A program made the translations under genes and the position numbers. A stretch of DNA of 64,000 nt from assembly GCA_019352055.1 (NCBI GenBank), contig JABBOB010000007.1, positions 1 through 64,000 of the forward strand, written 5' to 3'. Of the stretch, positions 9,442 to 20,377 are shown piece after piece; positions within the stretch are counted from its first letter, which is position 1, and each line of letters starts with the position of its first letter. The stretch is from Acidobacteriota bacterium (GTDB taxonomy: Bacteria > Actinomycetota > Actinomycetes > Actinomycetales > Microbacteriaceae). The notes below the pieces were generated by a model. The model ran no database searches and had not been told where the DNA came from. It was given only the letters and a program-made list of their open reading frames with translations.

Positions 9442-11034
9442 CTATTCGGCGACGAGATCGATGGCCGTGAGGTGGGAGGCGTCGATGCGGGAACGGATGT
9501 CGTCGAGCACGTCCTCCGGCGCCTCCGAGTCGATCGTCAGCACGCTGAGGGCGGTCCCGCCGGCGACGTCGCGCGCGATCTGCATCGCGGCGATGTTCAC
9601 GCCCGCCTCGCCGAACGCGGCGCCGTACTGGGCGACGATGCCGGGTCGGTCGGTGTAGGTGAAGACGACGTGGTGGTCGGCGAGCGGCACCTCCACGTCG
9701 TAGCCCTCGATCTCCGTGAGCTTCTCGATCTGCTTCGGCCCGGTGAGCGTGCCGGACACCGAGTGGACGGCTCCGGTCGTCGTCGCGCCTTTCAGCGAGA
9801 TCACGTTGCGGTAGTCGGTGCTCACGGCGTCGGTGACGAGGCGCACCTGCATGCCGCGCTCCTCCGCGAACAGCGGCGCGTTCACGTACGACACGTTCTC
9901 GGTGAGCGTGCGCACGAAGAGGCCCTTGAGCGCCGCGAGCTTCAGGACGCTGACGTCGTAGTCGTTGAGGTCGCCGCGCACCTCGACGTCGAGGCTCGCG
10001 ATCGGCCCGTCGGCGAGCGCGGCGAACACCTGCCCGAGCTTCTCGGTGAGGGGGATGCCGGGGCGCACGTAGGGGTCGATGATCCCGCCCGCGACGTTGA
10101 CCGCGTCGGGCACGAGCTCGCCGTCGAGCGCGAGCCGCACGCTCTTCGCGACCGCGACGCCGGCCTTCTCCTGCGCCTCGTCGGTGGACGCGCCGAGGTG
10201 CGGCGTGACCTGCAGGCCGGGATGCGCGATCAGCGTGGGGTTGCGCGGCGGCTCGGACACGAACACGTCGAGCGCCGCGCCGGCGATCAGGCCCGCGGTG
10301 AGCGCCCGCTCCAGGGCGGCCTCGTCGATGATGCCGCCGCGGCTGCAGTTGACGATGCGCAGCCCGGGCTTGGCGACCGCGAACTCCGGGTCGCCGATGA
10401 GGCCGGTGGTCTCGGGGGTCTTCGGGATGTGCACCGTCACGAAGTCGGACACGCGCATGAGCTCGTCGAGGCTCAGGAGCTGCACGCCCAGCTGCTGTGC
10501 GCGCGCCGGGGTCACGTAGGGGTCGTAGGCGACGAGCGTGACCCCGAACGGCTGCAGGCGCTGCGCGACGAGGGTGCCGATGCGGCCGAGGCCCACCACG
10601 CCGACCGTCTTCTCGTAGAGCTCGACGCCCGTGAACCGTGAACGCTTCCACTCCCCGGCCTTCAGCGACGCGTTGGCTTCGGGCAGATGGCGCGCGAGGC
10701 CAAGGAGGTGGGCGATCGCGAGCTCCGCGGCCGACACGATGTTGGACGTCGGCGCGTTGACCACCATCACGCCGGCCTTCGTCGCGGTCGGGATGTCGAC
10801 GTTGTCCAGACCGACGCCGGCACGGGCGACGACCTTCAGCTGCTTGCCGGCGGCGATCGCCTCCGCATCGACCCGGGTCGCAGAGCGCACCAGGAGGGCG
10901 TCGGCGTCGGCGAGTGCCGCGAGCAGTGCGGGACGGTCGGTGCCGTCCACATCCCGGACGTCGAAGTCCGGCCCGAGGGCGGCGACGGTGGCGGGCGAGA
11001 GCTGCTCGGCGATCAGCACGACGGGTTTCGGCAC
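9442..11034 (-). CDS. serA: D-3-phosphoglycerate dehydrogenase (long, ACT-containing type)
   Basis: A 530-aa enzyme for the first step of serine synthesis (3-phosphoglycerate to 3-phosphohydroxypyruvate, NAD). It has the substrate domain, the Rossmann segment VGLGRIGTLVAQ, an intervening ASB-type regulatory domain and a C-terminal ACT domain (about 455-530), the architecture known from mycobacterial SerA, where serine inhibits. The start is taken as GTG at 11034, because upstream sequence in the same frame does not look coding. A TAGGCT hexamer 8 nt upstream suggests a near-leaderless message. Confidence 0.96.
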   Translation of the reverse strand: MPKPVVLIAEQLSPATVAALGPDFDVRDVDGTDRPALLAALADADALLVRSATRVDAEAIAAGKQLKVVARAGVGLDNVDIPTATKAGVMVVNAPTSNIVSAAELAIAHLLGLARHLPEANASLKAGEWKRSRFTGVELYEKTVGVVGLGRIGTLVAQRLQPFGVTLVAYDPYVTPARAQQLGVQLLSLDELMRVSDFVTVHIPKTPETTGLIGDPEFAVAKPGLRIVNCSRGGIIDEAALERALTAGLIAGAALDVFVSEPPRNPTLIAHPGLQVTPHLGASTDEAQEKAGVAVAKSVRLALDGELVPDAVNVAGGIIDPYVRPGIPLTEKLGQVFAALADGPIASLDVEVRGDLNDYDVSVLKLAALKGLFVRTLTENVSYVNAPLFAEERGMQVRLVTDAVSTDYRNVISLKGATTTGAVHSVSGTLTGPKQIEKLTEIEGYDVEVPLADHHVVFTYTDRPGIVAQYGAAFGEAGVNIAAMQIARDVAGGTALSVLTIDSEAPEDVLDDIRSRIDASHLTAIDLVAE

Positions 11035-11042
11035 GGTCCAGC

Positions 11043-11048
11043 AGCCTA
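11043..11048 (-). promoter_or_regulatory. candidate -10 (TAGGCT) for serA
   Basis: TANNNT hexamer ending 8 nt before the serA GTG, with no Shine-Dalgarno between. Fits a leaderless or nearly leaderless transcript. No experimental support. Confidence 0.4.
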
Positions 11049-11110
11049 CCGAGCACGGGCGACCCGCATCCGCCGCCCTGTCACACGACGACGCACCTCC
11101 GTGTGCCCGG

Positions 11111-11156
11111 ATTCGCGTCACCTGTCTGTGCGCGCCGGGTGGCAGGTGACCGGAAT
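11111..11156. repeat. imperfect inverted repeat in the mtlD-serA gap
   Basis: GTCACCTG (11117-11124) and CAGGTGAC (11143-11150) form 8-bp arms around 18 nt. After two mismatches the pairing continues as ATTC (11111-11114) with GAAT (11153-11156). It lies after the mtlD stop and about 85 nt before the serA start, so it may terminate mtlD or act as a serA operator. Confidence 0.45.
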
Positions 11157-11193
11157 GCGGTCAGGCGGTGCCGAGCGCCCGGAGGGGTCGGCG

Positions 11194-12351
11194 TCAGCGG
11201 GTCGAGAAGATCGCGAGCAGGTCCGCGAACAGCGGGTGGGTCGGCTCGATGCCGGTCACCACGGTCACGGCGCCGTCCGGCTCCTCGTCGCGCAGGATGC
11301 GCTGCAGCTCGACGCTCTCGGCGTCGTCGGGCACGTCGAAGCGCAGCGCGTCCGCGATGCCCCGCAGCAGCGCGTCGCGCGGGAGGCCCCGCTCGGCCAG
11401 CTGCGCCGCCGGGCCGATGAACCGCTCGTTCCGGCTGAGCTTCCGGAGGGGGCCGCGTCCGACGCGCTCGACGGTGTCGGGCAGCTCGGGGTTCGACAGA
11501 CGGCCGAGGATCTTCTTCCCGTAGGCCGTCTGCTCGGCCTCGTCCAACCCGAACTTGGCGACCAGGAGGGACCGGGTCTCGCTGATCGCCGCCTCCACCT
11601 CGGCGCGGATCGTCGGGTCGGCGATCGCGTCGATGATCGAGGGGATGCCGCGTGCGAAGCCGTGGTAGGCGGCGGTCGCGTGGCCGGTGTTGACGGTGAA
11701 CAGCTTCCGCTCGATGAACGGCGCGAGGTCGTCGACCCAGTGCACGCCCACGATCTCGGGCGGGTTCCCGTCGAACGGGGTGCGATCGATGACCCACTCG
11801 TGGAACGGCTCGAGCACCACGTCGAGGCCTGCGTCCGGCGCCTGAGCGGGGACGATCCGGTCGATCGCCGTGTTCGCGAACGCGGCGACCGCGTCGAGAC
11901 GGTCGGCGTCCACCTCGGTCAGCGCGGCGCGCACCTCGGCCTCCAGCAGGTCGGTGGCGTTGATCGCGTTCTCGCACGCGAACACCGCGAGTCGGCCGCC
12001 GTCGATCGCGTCCTGGCCCGTCTCGATGCGCCGCTCGATGCCTCGTGCGATCACCGGCGCCACGAACGGCAGGACGCGAGGGCCGACCGCCGTCGTCACG
12101 ACGTCCGCGGTCGCGATCTCGTCGACCAGCCGCTCCTCGTCCGTGCGGCTGTTGATCGCCCGGAAGTCGGTGACGACCGTCGTGCGGCCTCCCTCGCCGA
12201 TCTCGGTGACCCGGTAGGAGTCCGCCGCGTCGAGCGCGTCGATGAGGGCGTCCGCGACGTCCGCGAACACCACCTCGAACCCGCTCTCGTGCAGGAGCTC
12301 CCCGACGAACCCGCGGCCGATGTTGCCTGCGCCGAAGTGCACCGCTTTCAT
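11194..12351 (-). CDS. mtlD: mannitol-1-phosphate 5-dehydrogenase
   Basis: A 385-aa polyol dehydrogenase interconverting mannitol 1-phosphate and fructose 6-phosphate with NAD(H). The N-terminal nucleotide-binding motif is [17 protein letters not shown], and the mannitol dehydrogenase core [16 protein letters not shown] carries the expected Lys/Asn/His cluster (about residues 215-230). Length fits the family. No mannitol PTS genes are nearby, so it may serve mannitol turnover or osmolyte metabolism. A TAGCGT hexamer ends 7 nt before the ATG without a Shine-Dalgarno, so it probably has its own leaderless start. Confidence 0.95.
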   Translation of the reverse strand: MKAVHFGAGNIGRGFVGELLHESGFEVVFADVADALIDALDAADSYRVTEIGEGGRTTVVTDFRAINSRTDEERLVDEIATADVVTTAVGPRVLPFVAPVIARGIERRIETGQDAIDGGRLAVFACENAINATDLLEAEVRAALTEVDADRLDAVAAFANTAIDRIVPAQAPDAGLDVVLEPFHEWVIDRTPFDGNPPEIVGVHWVDDLAPFIERKLFTVNTGHATAAYHGFARGIPSIIDAIADPTIRAEVEAAISETRSLLVAKFGLDEAEQTAYGKKILGRLSNPELPDTVERVGRGPLRKLSRNERFIGPAAQLAERGLPRDALLRGIADALRFDVPDDAESVELQRILRDEEPDGAVTVVTGIEPTHPLFADLLAIFSTR

Positions 12352-12358
12352 GCCCCGG

Positions 12359-12364
12359 ACGCTA
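12359..12364 (-). promoter_or_regulatory. candidate -10 (TAGCGT) for mtlD
   Basis: TAGCGT ends 7 nt before the mtlD ATG; no Shine-Dalgarno lies between. Consistent with leaderless initiation. Confidence 0.45.
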
Positions 12365-12402
12365 GCGCGTCCGCGCGTACCGGTGCTCGGAGGGCGGGGC
12401 GC

Positions 12403-12750
12403 TCAGAGCGCGCCGACCACCGAGAGGAAGAACGCGAGCTGGCTGAGCGACAGCGCCTCCGACGCGCAGAGGGCCAGCACGAGCACCAGGGCGAACCCGA
12501 GCGGGCGCCGCGTCCTCCCCAGCACGACCGCTGCCGCGTAGGCGACGACCGGGATCGCGATGCCGAGCAGCAGCACGACCCACGCCGTCGCGGTCAGCCC
12601 CGAGCCCAGCACGCCCGCGAACCCGAGCCAGACGACCAGGTTCGAGACCGCGCCGTACACCTGCCAGAGGAAGGCGAGCAGGAAGGCGAGCGCGATGCCG
12701 ATCCGCGCCCCGCGGCGTGCACGTGGCGGGGCGACGACCTCGGCGCTCAT
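12403..12750 (-). CDS. small hypothetical membrane protein (115 aa)
   Basis: Function unknown. The 115-aa product has a short charged N-terminus (APPRARRGAR) followed by about three or four hydrophobic segments: IALAFLLAFLWQVYGAVSNL, a stretch ending VVLLLGIAIPVVAYAAAVVL, FALVLVLALCAS and a C-terminal one. Its ATG overlaps the stop of the preceding membrane-protein gene as ATGA, so the two are probably made together, perhaps as a complex. The gene ends 51 bp before mtlD begins. No catalytic motif is visible. Confidence 0.7.
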   Translation of the reverse strand: MSAEVVAPPRARRGARIGIALAFLLAFLWQVYGAVSNLVVWLGFAGVLGSGLTATAWVVLLLGIAIPVVAYAAAVVLGRTRRPLGFALVLVLALCASEALSLSQLAFFLSVVGAL

Positions 12751-13169
12751 CCACCCGCCAGGATCGCGGGCCACGGCACGAGCAGCACCGCACCGAGGAC
12801 GAGGACCGCGAGGCGCCGCGAGGGCACCCGGACGCGCCAGCAGATGATCGCGAACCACGCGACCGGCGCCAGGACGGCCAGCACCCTGCCGGCGACGTTC
12901 AGCACGAACGACGCGATCTCGATGGGCGAACCCGAGCCGGGATCGATGGAAGCGGCGATCTGCAGCTCGAACGCACTGCGGATCCAGAACGCGGTCTCGA
13001 TCACGGCGACGCCCCCGAGGACGCCGAGCACGAGCAGAGCGAAGCCCCCACCGGAGGCGGCCCCCGCCCCGGCCGGCCGGTCGTCGATCAAGGGGGCCGG
13101 ACGCTTCGGCGCCGCCAGAGCGGCGTCCCGGTCCCAGGACAGGGCGTCCTCATCGGTCGGATCGGTCAT
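12747..13169 (-). CDS. hypothetical membrane protein (140 aa)
   Basis: Function unknown. A hydrophilic, acidic and proline-rich N-terminus (about residues 1-40, starting MTDPTDEDALSWDRDAALA) precedes three hydrophobic segments (about 44-66, 87-112 and 121-137). The start is placed at the ATG at 13169 because upstream in-frame sequence lies in the gap after the PPOX gene. It is coupled by ATGA to the following 115-aa membrane protein. The layout, an acidic cytosolic tail then a membrane bundle, is common for uncharacterised actinobacterial envelope proteins. Confidence 0.7.
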   Translation of the reverse strand: MTDPTDEDALSWDRDAALAAPKRPAPLIDDRPAGAGAASGGGFALLVLGVLGGVAVIETAFWIRSAFELQIAASIDPGSGSPIEIASFVLNVAGRVLAVLAPVAWFAIICWRVRVPSRRLAVLVLGAVLLVPWPAILAGG

Positions 13170-13218
13170 GGCCCCTCGATCCTCCCCCACCCGGAGGCCG
13201 GCTCGCGCCGCAGGCCGC

Positions 13219-13614
13219 TCAGGCGTCCGTGATCCGCAGCACCACGCTGCCGGCGGCGTCGCCCCGTGCGACCAGGCGCTCGACCGCCGTGAAGGCACGG
13301 AACTGCCAGCCGTACTTGCGGCGGTGCCCTTCGAGCAGCCGGTGCTGCTCGTCCGGGTCCGCGACCACCTCCGCGCGTGCCGCGATCGTCGCAGCGCCGG
13401 GCCGGACGCGTCCGCGGGCGTCGCACTCCCGCAGCTCCACCCGCGGGTCGTTCCGGATCCGCTTCGTCTTGCCGGCGACCGCTCCGGTCGTCACGACGAG
13501 CGCATCACCGGCCGGCGCGATCCAGACGGCCGTCGGCACACCGACGCCCGAGCGCCGGAACGTGGTCAGCGACACGTAGCGGCGACGACCGACGGCACGA
13601 AGCTCCGGGCTCAT
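13219..13614 (-). CDS. PPOX-class (F420-dependent) oxidoreductase-like protein
   Basis: A 131-aa split beta-barrel protein of the pyridoxamine 5'-phosphate oxidase-like group, close in pattern to actinobacterial F420-dependent members. Recognisable stretches are YVSLTTFRRSGVGVPTAVWI, DALVVTTGAVAGKTKRIRND and VELRECDARGRV. The KTKRIR segment would contact the cofactor phosphates. The start is the ATG at 13614, preceded at 6 nt by TACGGT and no Shine-Dalgarno (leaderless pattern). It is divergent from the DoxX-like gene. Substrate unknown; binding of F420 rather than FMN is inference. Confidence 0.8.
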   Translation of the reverse strand: MSPELRAVGRRRYVSLTTFRRSGVGVPTAVWIAPAGDALVVTTGAVAGKTKRIRNDPRVELRECDARGRVRPGAATIAARAEVVADPDEQHRLLEGHRRKYGWQFRAFTAVERLVARGDAAGSVVLRITDA

Positions 13615-13620
13615 GCCTGC

Positions 13621-13626
13621 ACCGTA
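13621..13626 (-). promoter_or_regulatory. candidate -10 (TACGGT) for the PPOX gene
   Basis: TACGGT ends 6 nt before the ATG at 13614 with no Shine-Dalgarno between; leaderless pattern. Confidence 0.4.
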
Positions 13627-13656
13627 CGCGCGGACACGTGCGGTTGGCTGGCCCAC

Positions 13657-14058
13657 ATGGTTCCGAAGCGCGCCCTCATCCGTGCCCTGGTGGCAGCCGG
13701 GTTCGCAGGCATGGGTGCGACCCATTTCGTGCCGAGCGTCGCGAAGGGGATGTCGGCGATGATCCCGCCCGCGATCCGCCGGCGCAGCCCCGTGCAGGCG
13801 AAGACGCTCGTCCGCATCACCGGGGTGTGCGAGCTCGCCGGCGCGGCCGGGCTGCTCATGCGGCCGACCCGGCCGATCGCGGCGGCTGCGCTGATCGTCT
13901 TCCTCGCCGCCGTCTTCCCGGCGAACGCCTACGCGGCCCGGGACCCCGAGCGTTTCGGCCCCGTCGCCGTCCCGCTGGTGCCCCGCGCCGCGGCCCAGGT
14001 CGTGCTCGCCGCGCTCGTCGCCGTCGCCGGGACGGGCGCTCGGTCGATCAGCCGCTGA
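13657..14058 (+). CDS. DoxX-like small membrane protein
   Basis: A 133-aa protein with about four hydrophobic segments. GFAGMGATHFVPSVAKGM in the first quarter and GVCELAGAAGLLM in the middle match the DoxX/DoxD-like pattern of short quinone-associated membrane proteins; the function in actinobacteria is not established. The ATG at 13657 opens about 40 bp from the divergent PPOX gene. Its last 11 bp overlap the end of the convergent NlpC/P60 gene. Confidence 0.72.
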   Translation: MVPKRALIRALVAAGFAGMGATHFVPSVAKGMSAMIPPAIRRRSPVQAKTLVRITGVCELAGAAGLLMRPTRPIAAAALIVFLAAVFPANAYAARDPERFGPVAVPLVPRAAAQVVLAALVAVAGTGARSISR

Positions 14059-15109
14059 AGCGGGCGACGAGCGGAGCCAGGTCGGCCGTGCGGACCGGCA
14101 CCTCGCGCACGTCCCTGCCCGGGTACGGCGCCTCGATCATGCTGCCGCCGCCCGAGTAGATGGCGACGTGGTAGTAGTCGCCGCTGCCGTAGAACAGCAG
14201 GTCGCCGGGCTTCGCGTCGGCGTACGGCACGAGCAGCCCCTGGCTGCGCGCCAGCTGGTACTGCACGTTCACGCCGTGACCGCCGATGTTCCGACCGGCG
14301 GCCGCGTAGGCGCCCATGGTCAGACCGGAGCAGTCCCACGAGCTCGGCCCGGCGGCGCCGAACACGTACGGGTCGCCGATCTGGGCGCGCGCGAAGGCGA
14401 CGACCTTGGCGGCGACCGACGCGTTCGCCGGCATCGCCGTGTACGCGCTCACGAGAGCCGTGCTCGATCCGGGCGACTGCTTCTCCTGCGCCTTGGCGAC
14501 GAGCATCGTCGCCGCGGCGGCCGACTGCTTCGCCGCGTCGTAGAGGGCCTTCGCCTGCTGCTCCTCACCGGCGAGCCGGTCGGCGGCGGACTTCGCCTGC
14601 TGAGTGAGGTCGTCGGCCTGCGCCTGGTCCTGCTTCGCGGTGGCTGCGAGCTGGCCCGTATCCGCGGTCATCTCGGACATCCGGCTGAGGTGGTAGAGCA
14701 CCGAGCTGGCACCGTCTCCGGACAGGAGCACCGCGGTGGTCTGCCCGACGGAGCCGCCGGTGCGGGCGAGCTGGGCCGCGACCGCCGCAGCCCGCGCCCG
14801 GGAGGCGTCGGCGACGAGCGTCGCCCGGTCGGCCGCGGTGCGGAGGTCGGTGTACGCCTTCTGTGCCGCAGCGGTGTGCTGCTTCGCCTCGAGGTAGGCC
14901 TCGTCCGCCTTGGCGGCGGTCTTCCCTGCGGTCTCGGCCTGCACGCGGAGCGAGCTGATGCAGGAGGTCAGGGCGGAGCCGGACAGGCCCGTCGGATCGG
15001 TGCACGCGAGCGAGGCGGCGGATGCGGTCGTGAGTCCAGCGGCGGCGATGGCACCGGCGACGGTGGCCGTGATCGCGAATCCTGCGATGTTCCGGGCTCG
15101 GAATTGCAC
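14048..15109 (-). CDS. secreted NlpC/P60 peptidoglycan endopeptidase with coiled coil
   Basis: A 353-aa exported cell-wall hydrolase cutting peptide stems. A signal peptide (about 1-32, cleaving near TASA) is followed by a long Ala/Gln/Lys-rich coiled coil (about 55-215) and a C-terminal NlpC/P60 domain (about 230-353). The catalytic cysteine is in WDCSGL, the histidine in YYHVAIY, and the third residue is glutamate in IEAPYP, the Cys-His-Glu arrangement known from mycobacterial RipA. GTG start with AGGAGG. It closely resembles the next NlpC/P60 gene upstream. The coiled coil may keep the enzyme autoinhibited or recruit an FtsEX-type partner (inference). Confidence 0.9.
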   Translation of the reverse strand: MQFRARNIAGFAITATVAGAIAAAGLTTASAASLACTDPTGLSGSALTSCISSLRVQAETAGKTAAKADEAYLEAKQHTAAAQKAYTDLRTAADRATLVADASRARAAAVAAQLARTGGSVGQTTAVLLSGDGASSVLYHLSRMSEMTADTGQLAATAKQDQAQADDLTQQAKSAADRLAGEEQQAKALYDAAKQSAAAATMLVAKAQEKQSPGSSTALVSAYTAMPANASVAAKVVAFARAQIGDPYVFGAAGPSSWDCSGLTMGAYAAAGRNIGGHGVNVQYQLARSQGLLVPYADAKPGDLLFYGSGDYYHVAIYSGGGSMIEAPYPGRDVREVPVRTADLAPLVARFSG

Positions 15110-15469
15110 GGGGTGGTTCCTCCTGGTTTCGCAGCGCGGTCACCGTGGGGTACGGCTCCAGGACCCGTCAGAGCGCACAGAGGGCAGGGGTAGGCGGTGT
15201 GTGCAATGGGCGACGGGGTGGTCGCGATGTCGTGATCGGCAAGGTGGGGTGGCCGACCGCGGGCGAAGCTAGCAGTGCCGATGAGTCTCCGCACACCCTG
15301 GGCGTTATCAGACCGTGACGTGAATGCGGCGTGTCGCTCTCATTCGCGCCCCACGTGATGCGATATTGCCCAGGAAACCCAGGTCACGCGAGGGATTCAC
15401 CACGCCGCGTGGAGCGCGGGGGAATGGCTCGCTGCAGGACCGACCCACTTCCACCCGGCGGAAGCCCGA
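15110..15469. other. 360-bp gap between the two NlpC/P60 genes
   Basis: No gene is seen. On the minus strand a -10-like TAGCTT (15266-15271) would give a C-rich leader of about 150 nt ending in AGGAGG before the GTG at 15109. I looked for the c-di-AMP (ydaO) riboswitch often found before actinobacterial cell-wall hydrolase genes and did not find its conserved blocks. Confidence 0.5.
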
Positions 15470-16600
15470 TCAGCCGAAGTGCGCCGCCTGCGCGACGAGG
15501 TCCAGTGTGCGGACGGGTGCCCCGCGCACCCTCGCGCCGGGATAGGGGGCCTCCAGCATCAGGCCGTTCCCGGCGTCGATCGTGACGTGGTACATGTCCC
15601 CGTGCCCGTCCGTGTAGAACAGCAGGTCACCGGGCTTCGCGTCCGCGATCGCGACCAGATCGCCGTTCGAGCGCGCGAGGTCGTACTGCGCGGTGGCCGA
15701 GTGGATGCCGATGGACACGCCCGCCGCTGCGTAGGCCGCGAGGGTGAGTCCCGAGCAGTCGTAGGCGTCCGGGCCCGCAGCCCCGAAGACGTAGGGCTTG
15801 CCGATCTGGGCGAGCGCGAACCGTACGACCCGCGCGCCGACCGAGGTGCCTGCGGGGGCCGCTCCGGCGCTGGGGAGGCATGCTGCGACCGGCGCGGTGC
15901 CCACGGAGGCGCAGACGGCCGGATCACCGGCCGTCTGCGCGAGCAGGGCGCTCTGCTCGCGCAGTGCGGCGTCGACCGCGGTCTTCGCCGTCGCCGCGAT
16001 CTTCCTGGCGGCGGCAGCGGCCGCGGTCGCGTGGCCCGCGGTCGCGGCGGCATCGGCGGCGGCCGAGGCGGCGGCCTCCTGCGAGCGCCGGGCGGCGACC
16101 TCCGCGGTCCGTGCCTCCGCGAAGAGCAGCTGCGACTGCATGGACAGCTGCGCCGTCGTGGAGAGGCCGCCGAGCATCTCCTCCGCCGACCGGGCGTTGA
16201 GCAGCAGGTCGAGCGGCAGAGTGCCCAGGTTCGTCCGGGCGAGTTGCGCAGCGAACGCGGAGGCGGAGGCGCGGGTCTCCACGGCGTCCTGCGCGGCGAA
16301 CGCTGCCGCCGTCCTCGCGTCGGCGAGCGCCTGCGCTGCGGCCTCCGACGCCGCCTTCGCGGCGTCGGCCCGCTCGTCGGCCTGCTCGGCGGTCTTCCCC
16401 TCCTGCTCCGCCTCGCGCTGCAGCGCGACGATTCGGGTGGCGAGCTCGCGGGCACGCGTCCCGTCGGTCGACGCGAGACTCGCTGACGGCGACGGGCTCG
16501 TCCGGGGAGAGTCCGCCAGGGCGGCCGACGGCGATCCGAGTACGAGCGCGACGGTGATCAGCGCTGCGGCGGGTCCGCCCGCTCGCGTCCGTGCAGCCAT
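15470..16600 (-). CDS. secreted NlpC/P60 endopeptidase with coiled coil (second copy)
   Basis: A 376-aa relative of the neighbouring NlpC/P60 protein. The start is placed at ATG 16600, with GGGAGAG upstream and a proper signal peptide (about 1-30). An alanine-rich coiled coil (about 50-240) leads to the NlpC/P60 domain (about 255-376), with cysteine in YDCSGL, histidine in MYHVTID and glutamate in LEAPYP. An extra cysteine pair (VCASVG ... ACLPSAG) precedes the catalytic domain and is absent from the other copy. Probably a tandem duplication that has since diverged. Confidence 0.88.
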   Translation of the reverse strand: MAARTRAGGPAAALITVALVLGSPSAALADSPRTSPSPSASLASTDGTRARELATRIVALQREAEQEGKTAEQADERADAAKAASEAAAQALADARTAAAFAAQDAVETRASASAFAAQLARTNLGTLPLDLLLNARSAEEMLGGLSTTAQLSMQSQLLFAEARTAEVAARRSQEAAASAAADAAATAGHATAAAAAARKIAATAKTAVDAALREQSALLAQTAGDPAVCASVGTAPVAACLPSAGAAPAGTSVGARVVRFALAQIGKPYVFGAAGPDAYDCSGLTLAAYAAAGVSIGIHSATAQYDLARSNGDLVAIADAKPGDLLFYTDGHGDMYHVTIDAGNGLMLEAPYPGARVRGAPVRTLDLVAQAAHFG

Positions 16601-16820
16601 CGCCGGCTCTCCCGCGGGCAGCACGACGTGGAGGACTCCACTCGTGCGTTCGGGGCGCCCGCGTGCTGTACGTCTCGGCGCGGGTCGGGTGGCCCGCGAT
16701 GGCGCGACTGTAGCGACCGGATCTGCGAGGCGCACCGCCCAGGGGCACATCGAGCGGATTCGGGCCCGGACCAGGGACGACCGAGCAGGCCGCGGGCACT
16801 CCGGCAGGCCACACGCACTC

Positions 16821-16853
16821 CGGCAGGCTCCCAGACGCTCCGGGAGCCTGCCG
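16821..16853 (-). terminator. hairpin terminator of the ilvDBNC operon
   Basis: CGGCAGGCTCCC (16821-16832) pairs perfectly with GGGAGCCTGCCG (16842-16853) around a 9-nt loop: a 12-bp GC stem about 30 nt after the ilvC stop. There is no U-tract. Partial CACTCCGGCAGGC copies occur just beyond it. Confidence 0.7.
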
Positions 16854-16883
16854 AAGTGGAATCAGCCTGCTGAGGTGCTCGGA

Positions 16884-18452
<1,569 letters not shown>

Positions 18453-18456
<4 letters not shown>

Positions 18457-20339
18457 TCGGTCACATCCCCCGCGGCCAGGTCGGGGTCGATTCCGGAGCC
18501 GGGCGCCTCGTCGTCCCAGGCGGGCGCGTGGTCCCGGGCGTACTGGACACCGGAGTTGCTCACGCCCTGCGGCACCATCGGCCACACCATCGCGTCCGCC
18601 GAGACGACGAAGTCGATGACGACCGGGCGGTCGTTCGTCTCGAGCGCCAGCCGGATCGCCGCGTCGACGTCCTCCTCCTTCTCCACCCGGATCCCGAGCG
18701 CCCCGTAGGCGTCCGCGAGCTTCACGAAGTCCGGCACGCGCGCGGTGCCGTGACCGGTGTTCAGGTGGGTGTTGGAGTAGCGGCCGTCGTAGAACAGCGT
18801 CTGCCACTGGCGCACCATGCCCAGCGACGAGTTGTTGATGATCGCGACCTTGATCGGGATCTGGTTGATGACGCAGGTGGCGAGCTCCTGGTTCGTCATC
18901 TGGAAGCAGCCGTCGCCGTCGATCGCCCAGACCACACGGTCGGGCTGCGAGACCTTGGCGCCCATCGCGGCCGGCACGGCGTAGCCCATGGTCCCGGCGC
19001 CGCCCGAGTTGAGCCAGGAGTTCGGGCGCTCGTAGCCGATGAACTGCGCGGCCCACATCTGGTGCTGGCCGACGCCGGAGGCGTAGACCGCCTCGGGGCC
19101 GGAGAGCTCGCCGATCCGGGTGATCACGTGCTGCGGGGACAGCAGGCCGTCGGTCGTCTTCGAGTAGCCGAGCGGGAACTCGGCCTGCAGCTCGCGGAGC
19201 CGCGCCCACCAGGACGCGTAGGGGGCGGCCGGCCGCGCGCCGAGCTCTCGGAAGGCCGCGGCGAGGTCGCCGAGCACCTCCTTCGCGTCGCCCACGATGG
19301 GCACCTCCGCGATGCGGATCTTGCCGATCTCCGCCGGGTCGATGTCGATGTGCACGACCTTCGCCTCCGGGGCGAACAGCGACGCCTTGCCGGTGACGCG
19401 GTCGTCGAACCGGGCGCCGATGGCGATCAGCAGGTCGGACTCCTGCAGCGCGAGCACCGCGGGCACCGTGCCGTGCATGCCGGGCATCCCGAGGTTCGAG
19501 GGGTGGCTGTCCGGGAAGGCGCCCCGCGCCATCAGCGTGGTGACGACGGGCGCCCCGGTGAGGTCGGCGAGCACGCGGAGCTCCTCCGACGCGCGCGCGC
19601 GGATCACGCCGCCGCCGACGTACAGGACGGGCCGCTTGGCGGCGGCGAGCAGCTGGGCGGCGGCCTGCACCTGCTTGCCGTGCACCTTCGCGATCGGCCG
19701 GTAGCCGGGCAGGTCGAGCTTGACCGGCCACACGAACGGCGCCGTGGCCTGCTGCGCGTCCTTGGTGATGTCGACGAGCACCGGGCCCGGGCGCCCGGTG
19801 GAGGCGATGTGGTAGGCGGACGCGATCGCCAGCGGGATGTCCTCCGCCTTCTTCACGAGGAACGAGTGCTTCGTGACCGGCATCGTGATGCCGACGATGT
19901 CCGCCTCCTGGAACGCGTCCGTACCCATCAGCGTCGAGAACACCTGACCGGTGATCGCCAGCAGCGGCACCGAGTCCATGTAGGCGTCCGCGATCGCGGT
20001 GACGAGGTTGGTCGCACCGGGGCCCGAGGTGGCGATGGCGACGCCCACCCTGCCGGACGCGGCCGCGTAGCCCTCGGCCGCGTGGCCGGCGCCCTGCTCG
20101 TGCCGCACGAGGATGTGGCGCAGCGTCTTCGCGTTCAGCAGCGGGTCGTAGACGGGCAGGATCGCACCGCCCGGCAGCCCGAAGACGTCGGTGACACCGA
20201 GCAGCTCGAGCGTGCGGACGACCGCCTCCGCTCCGGTGATCAGCTCGGGCTCGGGCGCACGCGTGGCGTGCTGGTCACCGCCGGTCGCGCGCGCGGGGGC
20301 GCGCACCGGGGACGGTGACGGGGTGGTCGGTGAGGACAA
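18453..20339 (-). CDS. ilvB: acetolactate synthase large (catalytic) subunit
   Basis: A 628-aa thiamine diphosphate enzyme condensing pyruvate with pyruvate or 2-oxobutyrate. The catalytic glutamate lies in [14 protein letters not shown], and the diphosphate/Mg site is [19 protein letters not shown] with [15 protein letters not shown] low-complexity Ser/Pro N-terminus of about 40 residues precedes the conserved start at [15 protein letters not shown] prefer the TTG at 20339, with AAGGGA about 7 nt upstream; another TTG at 20381 lies inside the end of ilvD, and a GTG slightly downstream is also possible. The stop overlaps ilvN as GTGA. Confidence 0.95.
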
Positions 20340-20377
20340 CGGGATTCCCTTGGGACGGAAGGAGTGAGACCGCCGCG

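Noticed and set aside
10687-14058. A very long plus-strand frame (over 1100 codons)
   Set aside because: It runs antisense to serA, mtlD and neighbours and is rich in Arg/Gly/Asp low-complexity sequence. Only the DoxX-like end (13657-14058) is real.
15110-15260. Possible c-di-AMP (ydaO) riboswitch before the NlpC/P60 gene
   Set aside because: The conserved blocks of that RNA, notably the CCGACAGCTAACC-type element, are not present.
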